Below are positions 11,299 to 23,100 of a stretch of 53,292 bases of DNA, one piece after another. Source of the DNA: Oehlia diaphana (lineage: Eukaryota; Glomeromycota; Glomeromycetes; Glomerales; Glomeraceae); contig QZLH01000299.1 in NCBI GenBank assembly GCA_003833135.1, forward strand, positions 1-53,292. The letters run 5' to 3'. A program made the position numbers and the translations under genes. Position 1 is the stretch's first letter, and each line of letters starts with the position of its first letter. Under the pieces are notes generated by a model that saw only the letters and a list, made by a program, of their open reading frames with translations, ran no database searches and was not told where the DNA came from.

Positions 11299-11646
11299 GA
11301 ATAATATTTACAATAACACATAAATTTACCTAATTAGGATAGTTTTTACTGTGCATAACAAAACTATAACAAAATCGGAAAAAAAATTCCAGTAATGCAG
11401 TAATAGGTAATGATAAATAATGAGTCATTTACGATGATTTTCACTGACAAAAATGCTTACCGCAATTTTCACCGCAGTATAACAAAATTTTTTATAAATT
11501 AGAAAATTAAAAAAAGTTTTTTTTTAAATCCAAACGATTTTTCACTTCTTATAATCTTTGCACTTTTTACTGCATTTATTTTACTTTTCGAATTTTTAAA
11601 TTACATCTCGTCTTTTTTTTTTTTTATTCTCGTAAAAAATCTCAAC

Positions 11647-12705
11647 ATGTCATCAATTTTGTCGAACAGCGTAAAGAGCGTTAACACCTCTAATAGCTCT
11701 AACAATTCTGACAGTTCTTCGACCGAAATAATAAACATACATCAATGTTTTGAAAATTTTGACTTTGATTTTACGGACGAATCACTTATTGATTCGTCCG
11801 GTAGCGATAGAGAAGATGAAGAACCGCGTAAGCAACGGGGAGAATGTAAATTGCAATATGCTGCAAACGAATATTGTTTCGAATCATCTCCCTCTTCTTC
11901 TTCCTCAACAGCAACAACAACAAAACGAGGAGGTGGAAGATGTAACCACCACCACCTCCTCATTAACCTTCTCAACTTGTATTAATTCAAATATTGATCA
12001 TTATTTTTTTAATTTTAACGATATTATTATATATGCAAATTCAAATGATTTATTAAATCTTTTAATTGGACTTACTCAACGAAAACAAAGAACATTTTTA
12101 AGTATAAATATAAATGCTTTTGGGAAAAGATTTGATGATATTGAATGGAATATTGAATCTAATAAAATGAAATGTCAACCAAACGCTGGTGGCGGAAGTT
12201 TCTTATCAGAAATATTTTCTTGTGAAATTATTACAAGAATTTTAGATGTTCAATTATTTAAAACTGAGGTAATTTTACTTTAAACAAAAAAAAAACATGC
12301 ATTATTTTTACATTATGCTAATAATAAATCATATATTACTTTTAGATGGAAATTAAATACTTTTTTATAAATCGACCAATGACAGATTATTTAATTAATT
12401 TTCGACATCCTTATAACTTAACACTTGGAGTATCAGTAACAAGAGCATATGCGCATAAAAGAAAATTTACAAAATTTGATGCATACCGTCTTTTAACAAA
12501 AAAATTAGCAGGAATAAATTCTTCTACAAAAAATATAACTAATGCAAGAATATGGAAACAAATTTTACATATTTGGTGCCCAAGTGGAAAAATTGCTAAA
12601 GTTGTTAAAAAAGTTTATAATAAATTGGATGAAAAATTAAAGAGTAATACAGTTGTTGTTGTTACTATAGTTAATTGTAAATGGGTCTTTACAAATATTA
12701 GATAA
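11647..12705 (+). CDS. Uncharacterised protein, possibly PD-(D/E)XK nuclease-like; N-terminal frame unresolved
   Basis: The body is secure: one frame to 12268, an intron 12269-12345, and a last exon 12346-12705. It encodes AGGGSFLSEIFSCEII, then LFKTEMEIKYF, MTDYLINF, LGVSVTRAYAHK and WKQILHIWCPSGK. I recall a similar pattern in Dictyostelium AAC-rich-mRNA (AAC4-type) proteins and some algal proteins. The order E, D and VSVTR in the middle resembles a diverged restriction-nuclease core, but this is only inference. Upstream, ATG 11647 opens a Ser/Asn- and acid-rich frame (FDFDFTDESLIDSSGSD) that fits an N-terminal tail but is out of phase with the body; the switch falls between about 11850 and 11940, where the DNA is CAA/TCT-rich. 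No GT-AG pair repairs the phase. A missed intron, a different start or a true frameshift all remain possible. Confidence 0.6.
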
Positions 12706-13690
12706 TTTGATTTTTCTTTTCAGTTTTTAATATCTTTATTTATTTTATTTAATATTTTATTTGATATCATCAAATTTTTCAATAAAAAGCATAATTATTC
12801 ACTCTTTTTAAATTTTGAAATTTTATTAATTAGAATATTTGTAAATAATTGTACATATATATAACATGGCAGCCATGTTGTTTCTGATGTACCGATGTTT
12901 TTAGACTAAAAAAAGTTTATTCGGTGCCTGCATAATAATCTTCTAGCGTTGGTGCACCAAGCAGCACGTGATCATATAAAAAATATTCCTTATTCATAAG
13001 TACTTGAGGGTCTTTTTTTCAAGTGGTGAAAACATATATATTTGTCACACGGCCGATTACACGATGAAGATAGTTATCCACTGGGAGGAATATGTTCAAG
13101 TATGTAACAATGGTCTCGAAGCAATCTTTAATACGTTTTTTGAGTTCGCCAATTGTTTCGTTTTCTTTAATTTTGATATATTGTCTTACACTACTAGCTC
13201 AATTAGAATTGATTTTAAGCCAATAATTTAGATTTAATTTCAAGAATTCCCTTAAGTTCATGTTCTTTTAAAGTCAAAGTTCTAGTTTATTGTTAAATCA
13301 GAAATCACTATTGCATATGTTATCATACTATACTCAGCCAGGGATATAAAATAATATGTTGAATATTTTCTATAGTTTTAGGATATTCGAAAACGGAATT
13401 TCTTTAGTCCTCTATAAGTTTATATAAAATTTATTTCTTTTTTGACGCTTAACCCAAAAATTTTATTAAATTTTTTCAATAGATCATGTTCGTAAAGTAT
13501 AAGTAAATCCAATTTTACCAATTTTGATAATGAAACATACTCAAGGAACATGCTCCTTGAATCATATTAGCACAACAAATACCACAAAAACAATTATCAA
13601 TTCTTTGATGCTAAGTGTCCCATGATTTCTTATTTGCCGTTTAATTCAAATATTAGTTCGTTATTGTTATTGAAAAGATGATTTAATATA
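12706..13690. other. Spacer, no gene seen
   Basis: AT-rich at the start, then mixed composition from about 12900. A short frame at 13004-13231 begins only with TTG and resembles nothing known to me. No repeats with clear ends. Confidence 0.45.
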
Positions 13691-13699
13691 TAAAATGAC

Positions 13700-14389
13700 G
13701 AAAAAAATAGGATATGTAGAGAAATTGGAGGTTAAAGAAACCATAAATACAAAGCGGTTCGAGCTAGAATACATCTAACAAAAGAAATGAAAGAAATTTT
13801 CTTAAAAGGCGGTTCAAAATATAGCAGTAACAAAAAATGAACAAACCTTTTTCTTTAGAATATTTGATGTGAATTTGGATATAAGAAAATCAGAGCTAGA
13901 TATGCATGGCTAGCATTTAAAAAATTAGATGAAAAGGAGGAGAATAAGAGCGATTACTTAATAGTAAAATATTACATTAGAAATTATGGTGGTTATTTTG
14001 CTAAAATTATCAAAATTAACAAGATTCAATAAAGTTTGATATACTTTAACAATGAAAATGATTTATTAAAAGCAATTTATAGATCAACAATGGATGAAGA
14101 TATGGGAAAAGGATTTCAAATGAAAAGTCAAGATGAGTTAATCGGAAAGAATGGAGTTTTTAAGAAAAACAACAAATTCAAGATGCCTATACATACAACA
14201 CATAATGGTGACAAATTCGTAGATGCACTTTCAAGTCCACTTTTAACGATACCCAGAAGTAAAGAAGAACATGAAGAATTTGATGATTTGAATAACAGAT
14301 TTAGTGAACATTTGGATAAAATAGAGGACAAGAAAGAAAATACAAAGGGAAAAGAAATGACAAGTATAGAGAAAGACAATTTTAATTGA
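13700..14389 (+). pseudogene. Lys/Asn-rich coding relic of unknown family
   Basis: From about 13754 a single plus-strand frame reads as protein for more than 200 codons: VRARIHLTKEMKEIFLKGG, later RARYAWLAFKKLDEKEENKS, then a long stretch rich in Lys, Asp and Glu ending at 14389. It is broken by several stop codons, three of them within about 30 bases at 13838-13870 and another at 14029. A possible 32-nt GT-AG segment would remove the first cluster but is too short for a normal intron here. The last part (14036-14389) is open for 117 codons without an ATG at its beginning. I do not recognise the family. It may be a decayed gene or a spliced gene whose exons I cannot place. Confidence 0.4.
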
Positions 14390-15500
14390 AATAAAAAACG
14401 CGTGGTGGCAACGCAAGGACGAAGAAAAGATTCTGAGAACGAATAAACAAATTTGTCCTACTTAATTAAACAAATTTAAGATCAAGATCTTTGGATTCAC
14501 GCTTGGATTTGGTTGACAATTTTACGTGGATGAAAAGGGATTTCGATCATAAATCAGATTCATCTCCTTCAAGAGCGTAGATTTGTGGATTTATTTCTTA
14601 ATGTTTTAATTTTTTCTATATTATTTTGTTTTTCTTTTATTTTTATTTTATAAAATTTTACAGCAATTGCAGTTTTTGAATTTTAGTCAATATCATAGTA
14701 ATTGAGTTTAGAGAAAATTCTAGAAAATGAAGAAAACATAGGAAAATATATTTTTAGAGTAGTATGCTTTTACGCAAGGATAGATTTAGAAAATTAGCAA
14801 ATTTTTTTTTCGTTTAGATTTATCTTAGTAAATTTTTTAGACTAGATTAAACACTAAACTCAGTTATAGAGGGAAGATTGATGTTTGATGTTTGTTCAAC
14901 TTCTAAGTGCTATCATTGGATCGATGTTTGTTAAACTTCTCTCTATGTGTTATCATTATGATATGTAACTATATCTTTTGATTTGTTCATAAATAATAAA
15001 CGCGCTACTGTTTTAAAATAAAAGAAAAAAAGTATTTCTTCAGCCGAGAGTATCAGAGTAATACCACGAAGGATATAGTAGATAGATAGTGTTAGCTGCT
15101 TCCTTTGACGTGACGAATGTATTATTATTAATAAAATCGAATATACTTTAATTTACTAAGTGCCTAAGCAAAGCATTTTACGAAATATTTTTATTGCATA
15201 AACATGTTGTGGGATATGGAGTATTGCGGATACGCTAACTGCCATTATAATATTTTTCATTCAGAATAGGGATGAGCATGATATCATTTTCACAACGATG
15301 AAGCGTTTGATGGATAAATACAAATTCCTTTCCGTGGTTCTGTGCTGTAAAATATATAAAAAACGCATCCTTGCAGTAATTAAAGTTCAACGTTCTTGCT
15401 TTGCAAAAATATCCAGAAAATAAAACTGTAATCTGCATACATCTGCATAACATCTACATATCATTTTGTAAAAATTAAATCTTTAACAATTACAAGCTAC
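14390..15500. other. Spacer, no gene seen
   Basis: Mixed composition with two near-identical words around GATGTTTGTTxAACTTCT at about 14885 and 14922 (a short imperfect direct repeat). The minus-strand frame at 15235-15453 shows no family pattern. Confidence 0.4.
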
Positions 15501-15802
15501 ATGAACGGACGAGATATCTTTTTGATTTCGCTTTTCATTTCCGTCGTTGCATCCTATGAGATACTATCCCAAGATGTCCTAACAATGGACATGGTACAGA
15601 ATGATTTTCGGGAAACGTAATTACGTATGCAGTTCTAGCGGGGGCATTCTTCTTTTTTCGTAAATACCAACTTGAAAGAAATAATCTTGAAAAATCGATA
15701 CTAGCGCTGAATGATGAACTTCAAAGAGAAAACGAATGGAGGAATGACGCTATCTCTCAAGGCCTATCACGCCGCAGTCTACATGTGATTCATTTCCCAT
15801 GA
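15501..15802 (+). pseudogene. Small putative membrane protein split over two frames
   Basis: ATG 15501 opens 39 codons, MNGRDIFLISLFISVVASYE onward, with a hydrophobic segment at residues 6-20 that could be a signal peptide or membrane helix; it stops at 15618-15620. In another frame, open from about 15611 to the stop at 15800-15802, the text continues with a second hydrophobic segment (ITYAVLAGAFFFF) and a charged amphipathic stretch (LEKSILALNDELQRE) that looks like a coiled coil. Read together they resemble one small two-helix protein with a frameshift near 15611. No splice pair explains the switch. I do not recognise the family. Confidence 0.35.
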
Positions 15803-16561
15803 TAGGCGATTCGTGACGTCTCACTATCTTGCGCCTATTTCTAGTCGGGTCAAATCGATTCTCTTCTGCAAGTCGTGCAACCATAAGCCAATATTCCGAG
15901 TACAGTGAATAGAGTGAAATGTATTGGATCGAATTCACTGCCATTTTCGATCAAAAAAGAAAAAAAGGGAATCGTTCCCCTACAAAATGTATAATATATT
16001 GTCTGATAAAATCGGACTTAGTCCTGGCACATTAGCCGGCTTCTATCATCGCCGAGCGAATCCAAGAAAGACTACGATGGATAAAATAATTCCATGAATA
16101 GAAAGGGGGGAGAAAGGGTAGTTAGTTTCGCGAGTAATAGCAGTAGTATTATAAATGACGAAGTTAGTAATAAATAGCAAATGCAGAGTGGAAGGAGCTG
16201 CCATTATATGAGTTAGGGCTTCATTTTACATAGCCGGCCTCTTTTCATGTAATATTTTATAAACAGAATAATATAATAAAGATCCTTTGAATTTTTCGAT
16301 AATTAAATAAAACATACACGTGCTATCTGCACACATATCTTTTTATTAAAATAAATGATGTTACGCAAAAAATACAAAAATTGTGGCATACATCTGAAAG
16401 GATCTATTACCCAAAAGCCGACTACACATATTACTACTGAGGATATTATGAAAATTAAGTGTTAAGGTTATAGAAGTGATCGTGGATTTGTTGATAGGAA
16501 TGAAGTTGATGATGCTCGGAAGCGCGAATTGCGATTTGCTACTCAAATCAGAAATAAAATT
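15803..16561. other. Spacer 3' of the nuclease-kinase relic
   Basis: Less AT-rich than most spacers. A minus-strand frame at 15944-15750 includes ARLAEENRFDPTRNRRK, which looks coding, but it has no neighbours in frame and I cannot name it. The short frames around 16361-16679 overlap the end of the kinase domain on both strands and look like shadows. Confidence 0.35.
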
Positions 16562-18035
16562 TTATCCACATTGTAAAAGTTGTAAAAGCTTTTTTAATCT
16601 CTTTTCTTCCTTGCGCAATTTTGGTGATTCATTATCTACGATCTCACTTAGACCAAAATCAATAAAGAAGAATTGGTGACTTGTTGGCTCGTATAGAATA
16701 TTTTTATTAGAAATATCATTATGTAAAACGCCAAAATTATGTATTGACTTGAGTTGATTGACTTTTTCTTCCTTAGTGAGTATTGTTGGATCAATATAAT
16801 GAGAGTCCTCAATTAATTGCAAAGCTAATGCAAAAAGGCATCTGTCATAAATGTAACCTTTATAGAACAAATGTGGAATAATACGACCCAATATCAATAT
16901 TGCAATAGACAAGTTAATAATAATATCTAATAATATTAAAATTATGAATTAAAAAAATTTTTGTACCTTGACATTCTTTCAAAACAGAATAAATATGAGC
17001 CTCATGTTTTAGAGTTTTCATCTCCTCTTGCTTCTTATATGTGTCACAAGTCTTCCACGCTGCAGCTTGATTATCATAATATCCAGAAAAAACTTGTCCA
17101 AAAGACCCGCCACCTATGTATTCACTTATAATAGCAATTCTCTTGGACGAACTTGTTCTCCTGCCTACTGAACTTTGCTTCCTCTTCCTCTTTCTCGAAT
17201 AATTAGCACCATCATCATCACTAGAATCATCATTAGAGGATTCAGAGTAATTAGAGTCATTAGGATCATCAGGGTCATCATGACTAGAGTCGTCGCTATC
17301 ATCATTATTAGATGAATCATTGTCTTGCAATACACATCCAAGTCTAAGACCGATAACATCATTAATTGCCAGTTGACTGATATAGTAAACACATTAACGT
17401 AAAGTCTGATTGGTGTCACCAGGTCGTAAAACATGAGAAACATACAGTGTGATTGGATCTGCTTCTTGTCGCATAAGAAAGTATGTATCGGTATAATTTG
17501 ATAAAATACCTTAATGGAGTCCATTACAGGCCATTTCACCAAATATCTGTGATAGGATCCTTTTCTTGAATTTAAAATTTGGATCCCTAATATTACGCCG
17601 GTCAGCGGATCGATAAATTTCCCAGAAGTTATAACCACGTAAATGAAGATTGTGGCGTGTTTTAATTTCCACCGGCATCTTGGGCAATTGGTCATTAGTA
17701 CGTAATACGAAGTCGGTAGGGACCAAGAGTCCACGATTATCTTCATCAAAAACCGCTCTTTGTAATTGTAATAATGTCCCAACTGGCCATGAAACATTAT
17801 TTTGAAAACGAGTTTTTACGTTTGCTTCGACTCTTAAAGGTTGTGCATTAGTTGGAAATACGGGGAATAGTTGTACTTCTGGAGGGAGAAGTTGCGTTCT
17901 AACAGCTTGACGGAATCCGGCCCATTCCCTCACGTTAACCGGAAACCGTGGATAAGCAGGTATTGTTGAATTTTGCGGGAGCCATTGGCAAGCTGGAACG
18001 ACATGAGCTAGTAATTGACCTGCTGTTTCAGTCAT
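16562..18035 (-). pseudogene. Nuclease-kinase fusion gene with two in-frame stop codons
   Basis: One minus-strand frame runs from ATG 18035 to the exon end near 16970, then a short intron and a final exon to 16562. Residues 100-130 carry a PD-(D/E)XK nuclease signature: D108 in LVPTDFVL and E123/K125 in PVEIKT. A Ser/Asp/Asn-rich acidic linker and a basic RKRKRK patch (possible nuclear signal) follow. Then comes a protein-kinase domain with GGGSFGQVFSG, the ATP-lysine in AAAWKT, the catalytic loop LHNDISNKNILY and the DFG in FIDFGLSE. Two TAA codons, at 17511-17513 and 17394-17396, interrupt an otherwise coherent frame, so the gene looks dead or very recently dead. Restriction-nuclease/kinase fusions of Crinkler type are expanded in Rhizophagus. 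The function of active members is thought to be effector-like or genome-conflict related (inference). Confidence 0.75.
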
Positions 18036-18420
18036 GATAAAAGACCATTAGAAGAGCAAGAGGAAAAACTATCGCCATTTTATAAAAAATAATCATTATG
18101 TATTTAGTTATTATAATATAAATAACTTATTTCGAATCAGTTTTATTTTGATGATTTGGATAAAATCACGTTGTCGTCACACAATAGCCCGTGCGACAGA
18201 AAAATTTCTAAGCCACCTTAATAACGATGGTGGAATTATAACGTGTTATTTGTAGTGAAAAGTTGCAGGCTTCGTTTTATAAACAATTCTACATAATAAT
18301 AAATCGTTAGGTTACTCACATTGGATTTATGAATTTAATATGTATGTGTGATGTGTCTGGGAGATATTTCATATAATTCCATATGAATAAAATTATAGTC
18401 GAAGGAAATCGCAAAAGCAT

Positions 18421-18880
18421 TTAATAATCGAGTTTTTCAATGAGACCCAATTCATGAAATTGCTCAGGAATAACTATATATGGGTCTTCATAATACCAAA
18501 CATATCTTAAAATCTTTTCGCAAAGTTCTTTTTTGAGCTGATCACGCATCAAATTTTTCTGGATCTTTATGAAAGTGTTTTACATGTTGCTCATGTTGTT
18601 TGCCCTGTACCTCTATAGCAAAATCCATACTGTGGATAATAGATGTCGAGTTCTAGTCCTCGAGGATGTTCAGGCATTTTCAAGAAATCTGGTTGGCGGA
18701 TGCTGGAAGGGGGGGCCAAGAATGTTAGTTATGACTTCCCGACATAGATTTTCTTGCTTATTTAAGCAATAAGGGCACCATGTTTTGGCATGCTTTATAC
18801 CATTAAAACTGACGAACCATTTATGATCAATTATCAATTTTTTGATGGATTTACTTTCTTCTAAGAGACGATCCCATAAT
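18421..18880 (-). pseudogene. Frameshifted zinc-ribbon plus Vsr-like nuclease relic
   Basis: Read on the minus strand, pieces in successive frames give WFVSFNGIKHAKTWCPYC (a zinc-binding Cys pair), LCREVITNILG, LELDIYYPQYGF, AIEVQGKQHEQHVKHF and finally RDQLKKELCEKILRYVWYYE with PYIVIPEQFHELGL before a stop at 18421. D in LELD and E in IEVQ are the expected nuclease acids. The order matches a repeated Rhizophagus family with a treble-clef or zinc-ribbon start and a Vsr/restriction-nuclease-like end. At least two frameshifts (within the PQYGF/AIEVQ junction and before RDQLKK) and one stop show that this copy is dead. It lies next to the dead nuclease-kinase gene, on the same strand. Confidence 0.6.
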
Positions 18881-20106
18881 TATCTTATAATATTTGCTCA
18901 CGTTTAAATTTGAAATCGTTCGTTATTCTGATTCTGTCCGTAAACCATAAACAACACATATCAATGTATTAATGATTCTGAAACTAGTTTAATAAATAAT
19001 CTTCAATCAAATTTTATATAATATTTACATTTAATTTCTTTTATTATGAATTATTATCTTCCTATCCGTGAACCATTTGGTTTACAAAAAAAATTTTATA
19101 TAAAAAAAAAATTTCCTTAACATAAAAAACTAAAAATAATCATTAACATTAATATTGTTTTCTACTTAACACTTTTCGATTTACTTTAATATAAGAAAAA
19201 AACTCGCCAATTCTTTTTTTAAAAAAAGAAAAATTTTGGATTCATTTAAAAAGGAAGTGTTATTTGTCCATTGGCTGATAATGAAAGCAAGAAGTTGCCA
19301 CAAACTGCGCCGTATGTAACAAAATCACATGCTAACGTGATAATTCCTTCTAGAATTTTTTTATTCGATTTGTTACGTAACATTCTTTTCGAAGTGAAAG
19401 TATTAGAATTTCTAACATGTTCCTAAGACCATTACAAATAAGAAACAGTATATACGATGATATTTTAAATTACTTAATTAGGATAGTATATTGGGATCGT
19501 TAATTAATGGATGGTTACTATAAACGAATTCCTTGGAGAAATTGTATTATAATAAGGCTAGTGAAATATCAAATGTACAAAGTGGCTTTAACCAGTTTCA
19601 TTAAATAACCTGTATGGTGATGTAGATTCTTGGGTGTCTTGTGATGTTAATGAATCAAATAGATGATGTGAGTAAACTGCTTTTGGCAATTGAACTTTTT
19701 TGTCAAACCTTAAAAAAAAGTGGTTGAGTCAGTCATAAGAGGTCTAGTATTGGCGTTTAATAATAAATGATTTTATAGCTTTCGGTTAAATTGATAGGCA
19801 GATTGACACAGTTGATTAGACAAATTCAAAAATAATATATCGTTCTCTTTGGCGCAATATTTTGTACCAAACATTATGCATGATGAAATATTAATTTTTA
19901 CTTTTTTTGTCAAATTTAAATGAAGTCGTTAATTTGCTTGGCGTACATGTTTAAGGGCAGTTTTGTGCTTACCCACCCTGGGTAAGATATTTTGGTGTGT
20001 AATCGAAGGCTAATATTTTATAAATTCATTCAGTTTTTTATAAAAGAAGCGACAAAAAAAAAATATTTTTCATAAATTTTTATAAAAAAAAATTCGTTCA
20101 CGTAAT
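18881..20106. other. Spacer upstream of the ion channel gene
   Basis: No recognisable gene. A perfect 8-base hairpin, CTTACCCA-CCC-TGGGTAAG, lies at 19968-19986. The last 100 bases before the channel ATG are A-rich, as upstream of other genes in this window. Confidence 0.4.
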
Positions 20107-23100
20107 ATGGATAAAATAGAAGTTGAAACTCAAAATAATACATCCGCATCAGAAACGAAGATTAATATTTCTGATAATATAAAAGAACATGGGAAAGAGA
20201 TTGAAAAAATTCAACCAAAAACGAAGGATGATTACCATTTTAAAGAGCATAGACAATCAATTGATCGAATTTTTGTTTCTCAATACATGGATGATACTTG
20301 TAATTACAATGAAAAATATGGTTCAGATGATTTTATTGTTACTTATAGTAATAAAGATAAATCAATTCTTGGATGGTCAATTAAAGAGAATGAACCACAA
20401 CCCGATGTTTATTTTAAGATTGATAATATTGATAATATTTTTTTAGACAATTCAGTACTAAATAAAAAAATCTTGTTATTACGTAGTTTTAATAATCCTT
20501 GTAGGTATTTATTTTGACTCAAAATAATAGTGATTCAATTTTATGTCTTAATTAATAATTTATATTGTAATTTTAGGGTTGATTGATTTAAATAGTGATC
20601 GTACTAGTAATAGTAGTGATCGATTTCTTAAATTAAAGCATCAAGTTCATAATCTAAATGATGATTTTGGATTCCTTCCTAATGGTGATTTAATTCAAGT
20701 ATCACTAATAGAACGCAAAATTTACAAATACTGTTTTACAGATAAACCAAAATATACAGTTCCTTGGGAATATTCACAAATTAATGATATAAAAATTCGT
20801 TTAAATGAGCATGTTATGTTGTTATGTTCTATATCTCGAACAAAGTTATTTCTATTTTTTGAACAATTTGCCAGTACCTATCCTGTTGCCAGTACTTATA
20901 AAATGCTTCAATTTGATTTATTGACAATGAATTTAGAAAGAACATATCATGAAATTCATCCTTCTATGGGGTATCGACAAATAACAGTGAATAAAGATCA
21001 AACGTTATTGGCGATATTGCAAGATAGTGAAACTTGTATATATTCAATGGAAAATGGAATGTTGATTTATGAGAGTGAGTACTACTTTCAGTATATTTTT
21101 GATATAGTAGATTTTTAATATACAGTATTCTAATTATAATTTATTCACAGGTATTGATAGTACGTGTGTAGGGTTTATTCGGCGAGCTGAATTCATAACT
21201 TTAAAAAATACCGAAAGATTAGCTATTTGTAGTCCATATGGTACTAAACTTGTAGATCCTTATCAAGTTTATGATGAAATTGACATTTCCTATGATTTTA
21301 ATGATAAAAGTGTGATAACTAAATTAAATAGAAAAATTTTCACTGAGAATGGTAATGTTTGTATCACAAATGGAATCGATGAAAATGAGTTGGAACAATT
21401 ATCAAACAAGATCATATATAGAAATAGTATTTATTCTTTACCTACTTTTAAAATTATACAAAGTATGTTTAATAAAATCATTGAACAAGATGAAATTAAA
21501 AAGGTTGTATCACATGGTGAAAAGATTGTATTAAAAGATGGGGTTGAAATTAAAAATCTTGGTCTTTGTAGAATTGTTCTTTATCAAGATTACAGTGATC
21601 GTATAGGAATTGAAGATAATAACAGAAATCTAGTACATTCATTTGTTTTTTCTGATATACTCTCAATTAAACTATTAAATAATAAGGATTTGATAATAAT
21701 TGATATATGTGGAATCACTATTAAAACAATAAATGAAATTTGGCTTGAAACACGATACTATTGGCATAATAATGAATGGAAAAATATTTATGAAAAATTC
21801 TTTTTTATGAATAATCATGGCAATATTAATGCATATAAGCCACTTTTTAAAGAAATTTTAAAAAATGAATTTGATGATTCAAAATACTCAATACCATTCC
21901 CAATATTTATAGAGGGTGGATCTAATGTAGTTAAAGATGTTATAAGTGATAATTTAGTATCACCAAAATTTGGAATTGAAATGTTAAAAATAGCAATTAA
22001 AAAAAAACACCAAGATACTATTCAACAAATTATTAATTCAACTCAAAATTATTCTGAAAATTATATGTCCATTATAAGTTTAAACTTAGCAGAATTGTGT
22101 GATTATTATCCTGATTTCATAATCAAATATATCTCAAGCACTTCTATTATGTTATCTCCTTATTGTATTGGCATTGAAGATTCAAAAAATACTTCACTTT
22201 ATTCATATGCAAACATTATTTATATTAAAAAATCAAATATGGAAAAGCCAATTTCAGCAAAATATGAAAAAGTCAGTTTCATTGTTCCTTTTCCTCAAAT
22301 ATGTGTATACCAAGTTGACTCCAAAAATAATGCTCATGAAAATAATGAGGATAGAAAAAATCATGATAATAAATTAAAAATAATCACAATACTAAAAAAA
22401 ATGATTAATGGATTAAAAATAATTATGATGATACCAAAAAGTAATAGTGTTTGGAATGAATTTTTATATAAACCAAAATCTATTCTATTTTGTAATATAG
22501 ATAGTAATCATTTTTATAATTGGTGGAATTTTACTGCAATTATAGATTTTAAATGGAAAACTTTTGGAAGAATTTATTATTCTCTGATTTGGTTATTTTA
22601 TATAATTTTTTATGTTTGTTATTCATTAGCTTCTACATTAGAACAAAAGTCTATCTCTGATTTTTATTTTAAATTACTTTTTATAATTTCTGTTATATTT
22701 GGCTCAATATTTTTAATTTTTGAAATTCGGCAATGTTTATGGAATTATAAACATTATTTTAAAGATATATGGAATTTATTTGGTAAGTAATATTTATTTA
22801 ATTCTTTTTCATTTAAACAAAATTAATTTGATTTAATTATCAATAGATGTTGGAGCATATCTTTTACCCATTATAACGTCCATTTTTTGGCTTATTAATA
22901 AGAATCAACCATCTTGGCTTACAGAAATATCTATTATATTATTGAGTTTTAAATTTTTATTATTTTTTAGAATATTTAAATCATTTGGAATTTATTTTGC
23001 AATAATAATTGGTGTTGCAAAAAAAGTTTTTCCATTTGTAGTACTCTTATTTTTTTTAGTACTTGGATATGCTCAAGCATTTTTTATTGTTCTAAGATCA

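Noticed and set aside
13004..13231. Plus-strand ORF of 75 codons
   Set aside because: It opens with TTG rather than ATG at its 5' end and resembles nothing; not supported.
13750..13770. tRNA B-box-like word GGTTCGAGC
   Set aside because: No A box or cloverleaf can be drawn around it; no tRNA or rRNA gene was seen anywhere in the window.
17165..17797. Long minus-strand ORF of 210 codons
   Set aside because: It overlaps the nuclease-kinase relic in another frame; its Met/Ile/Leu-rich text is the shifted reading of the Ser/Asp linker, and the motifs lie in the other frame.
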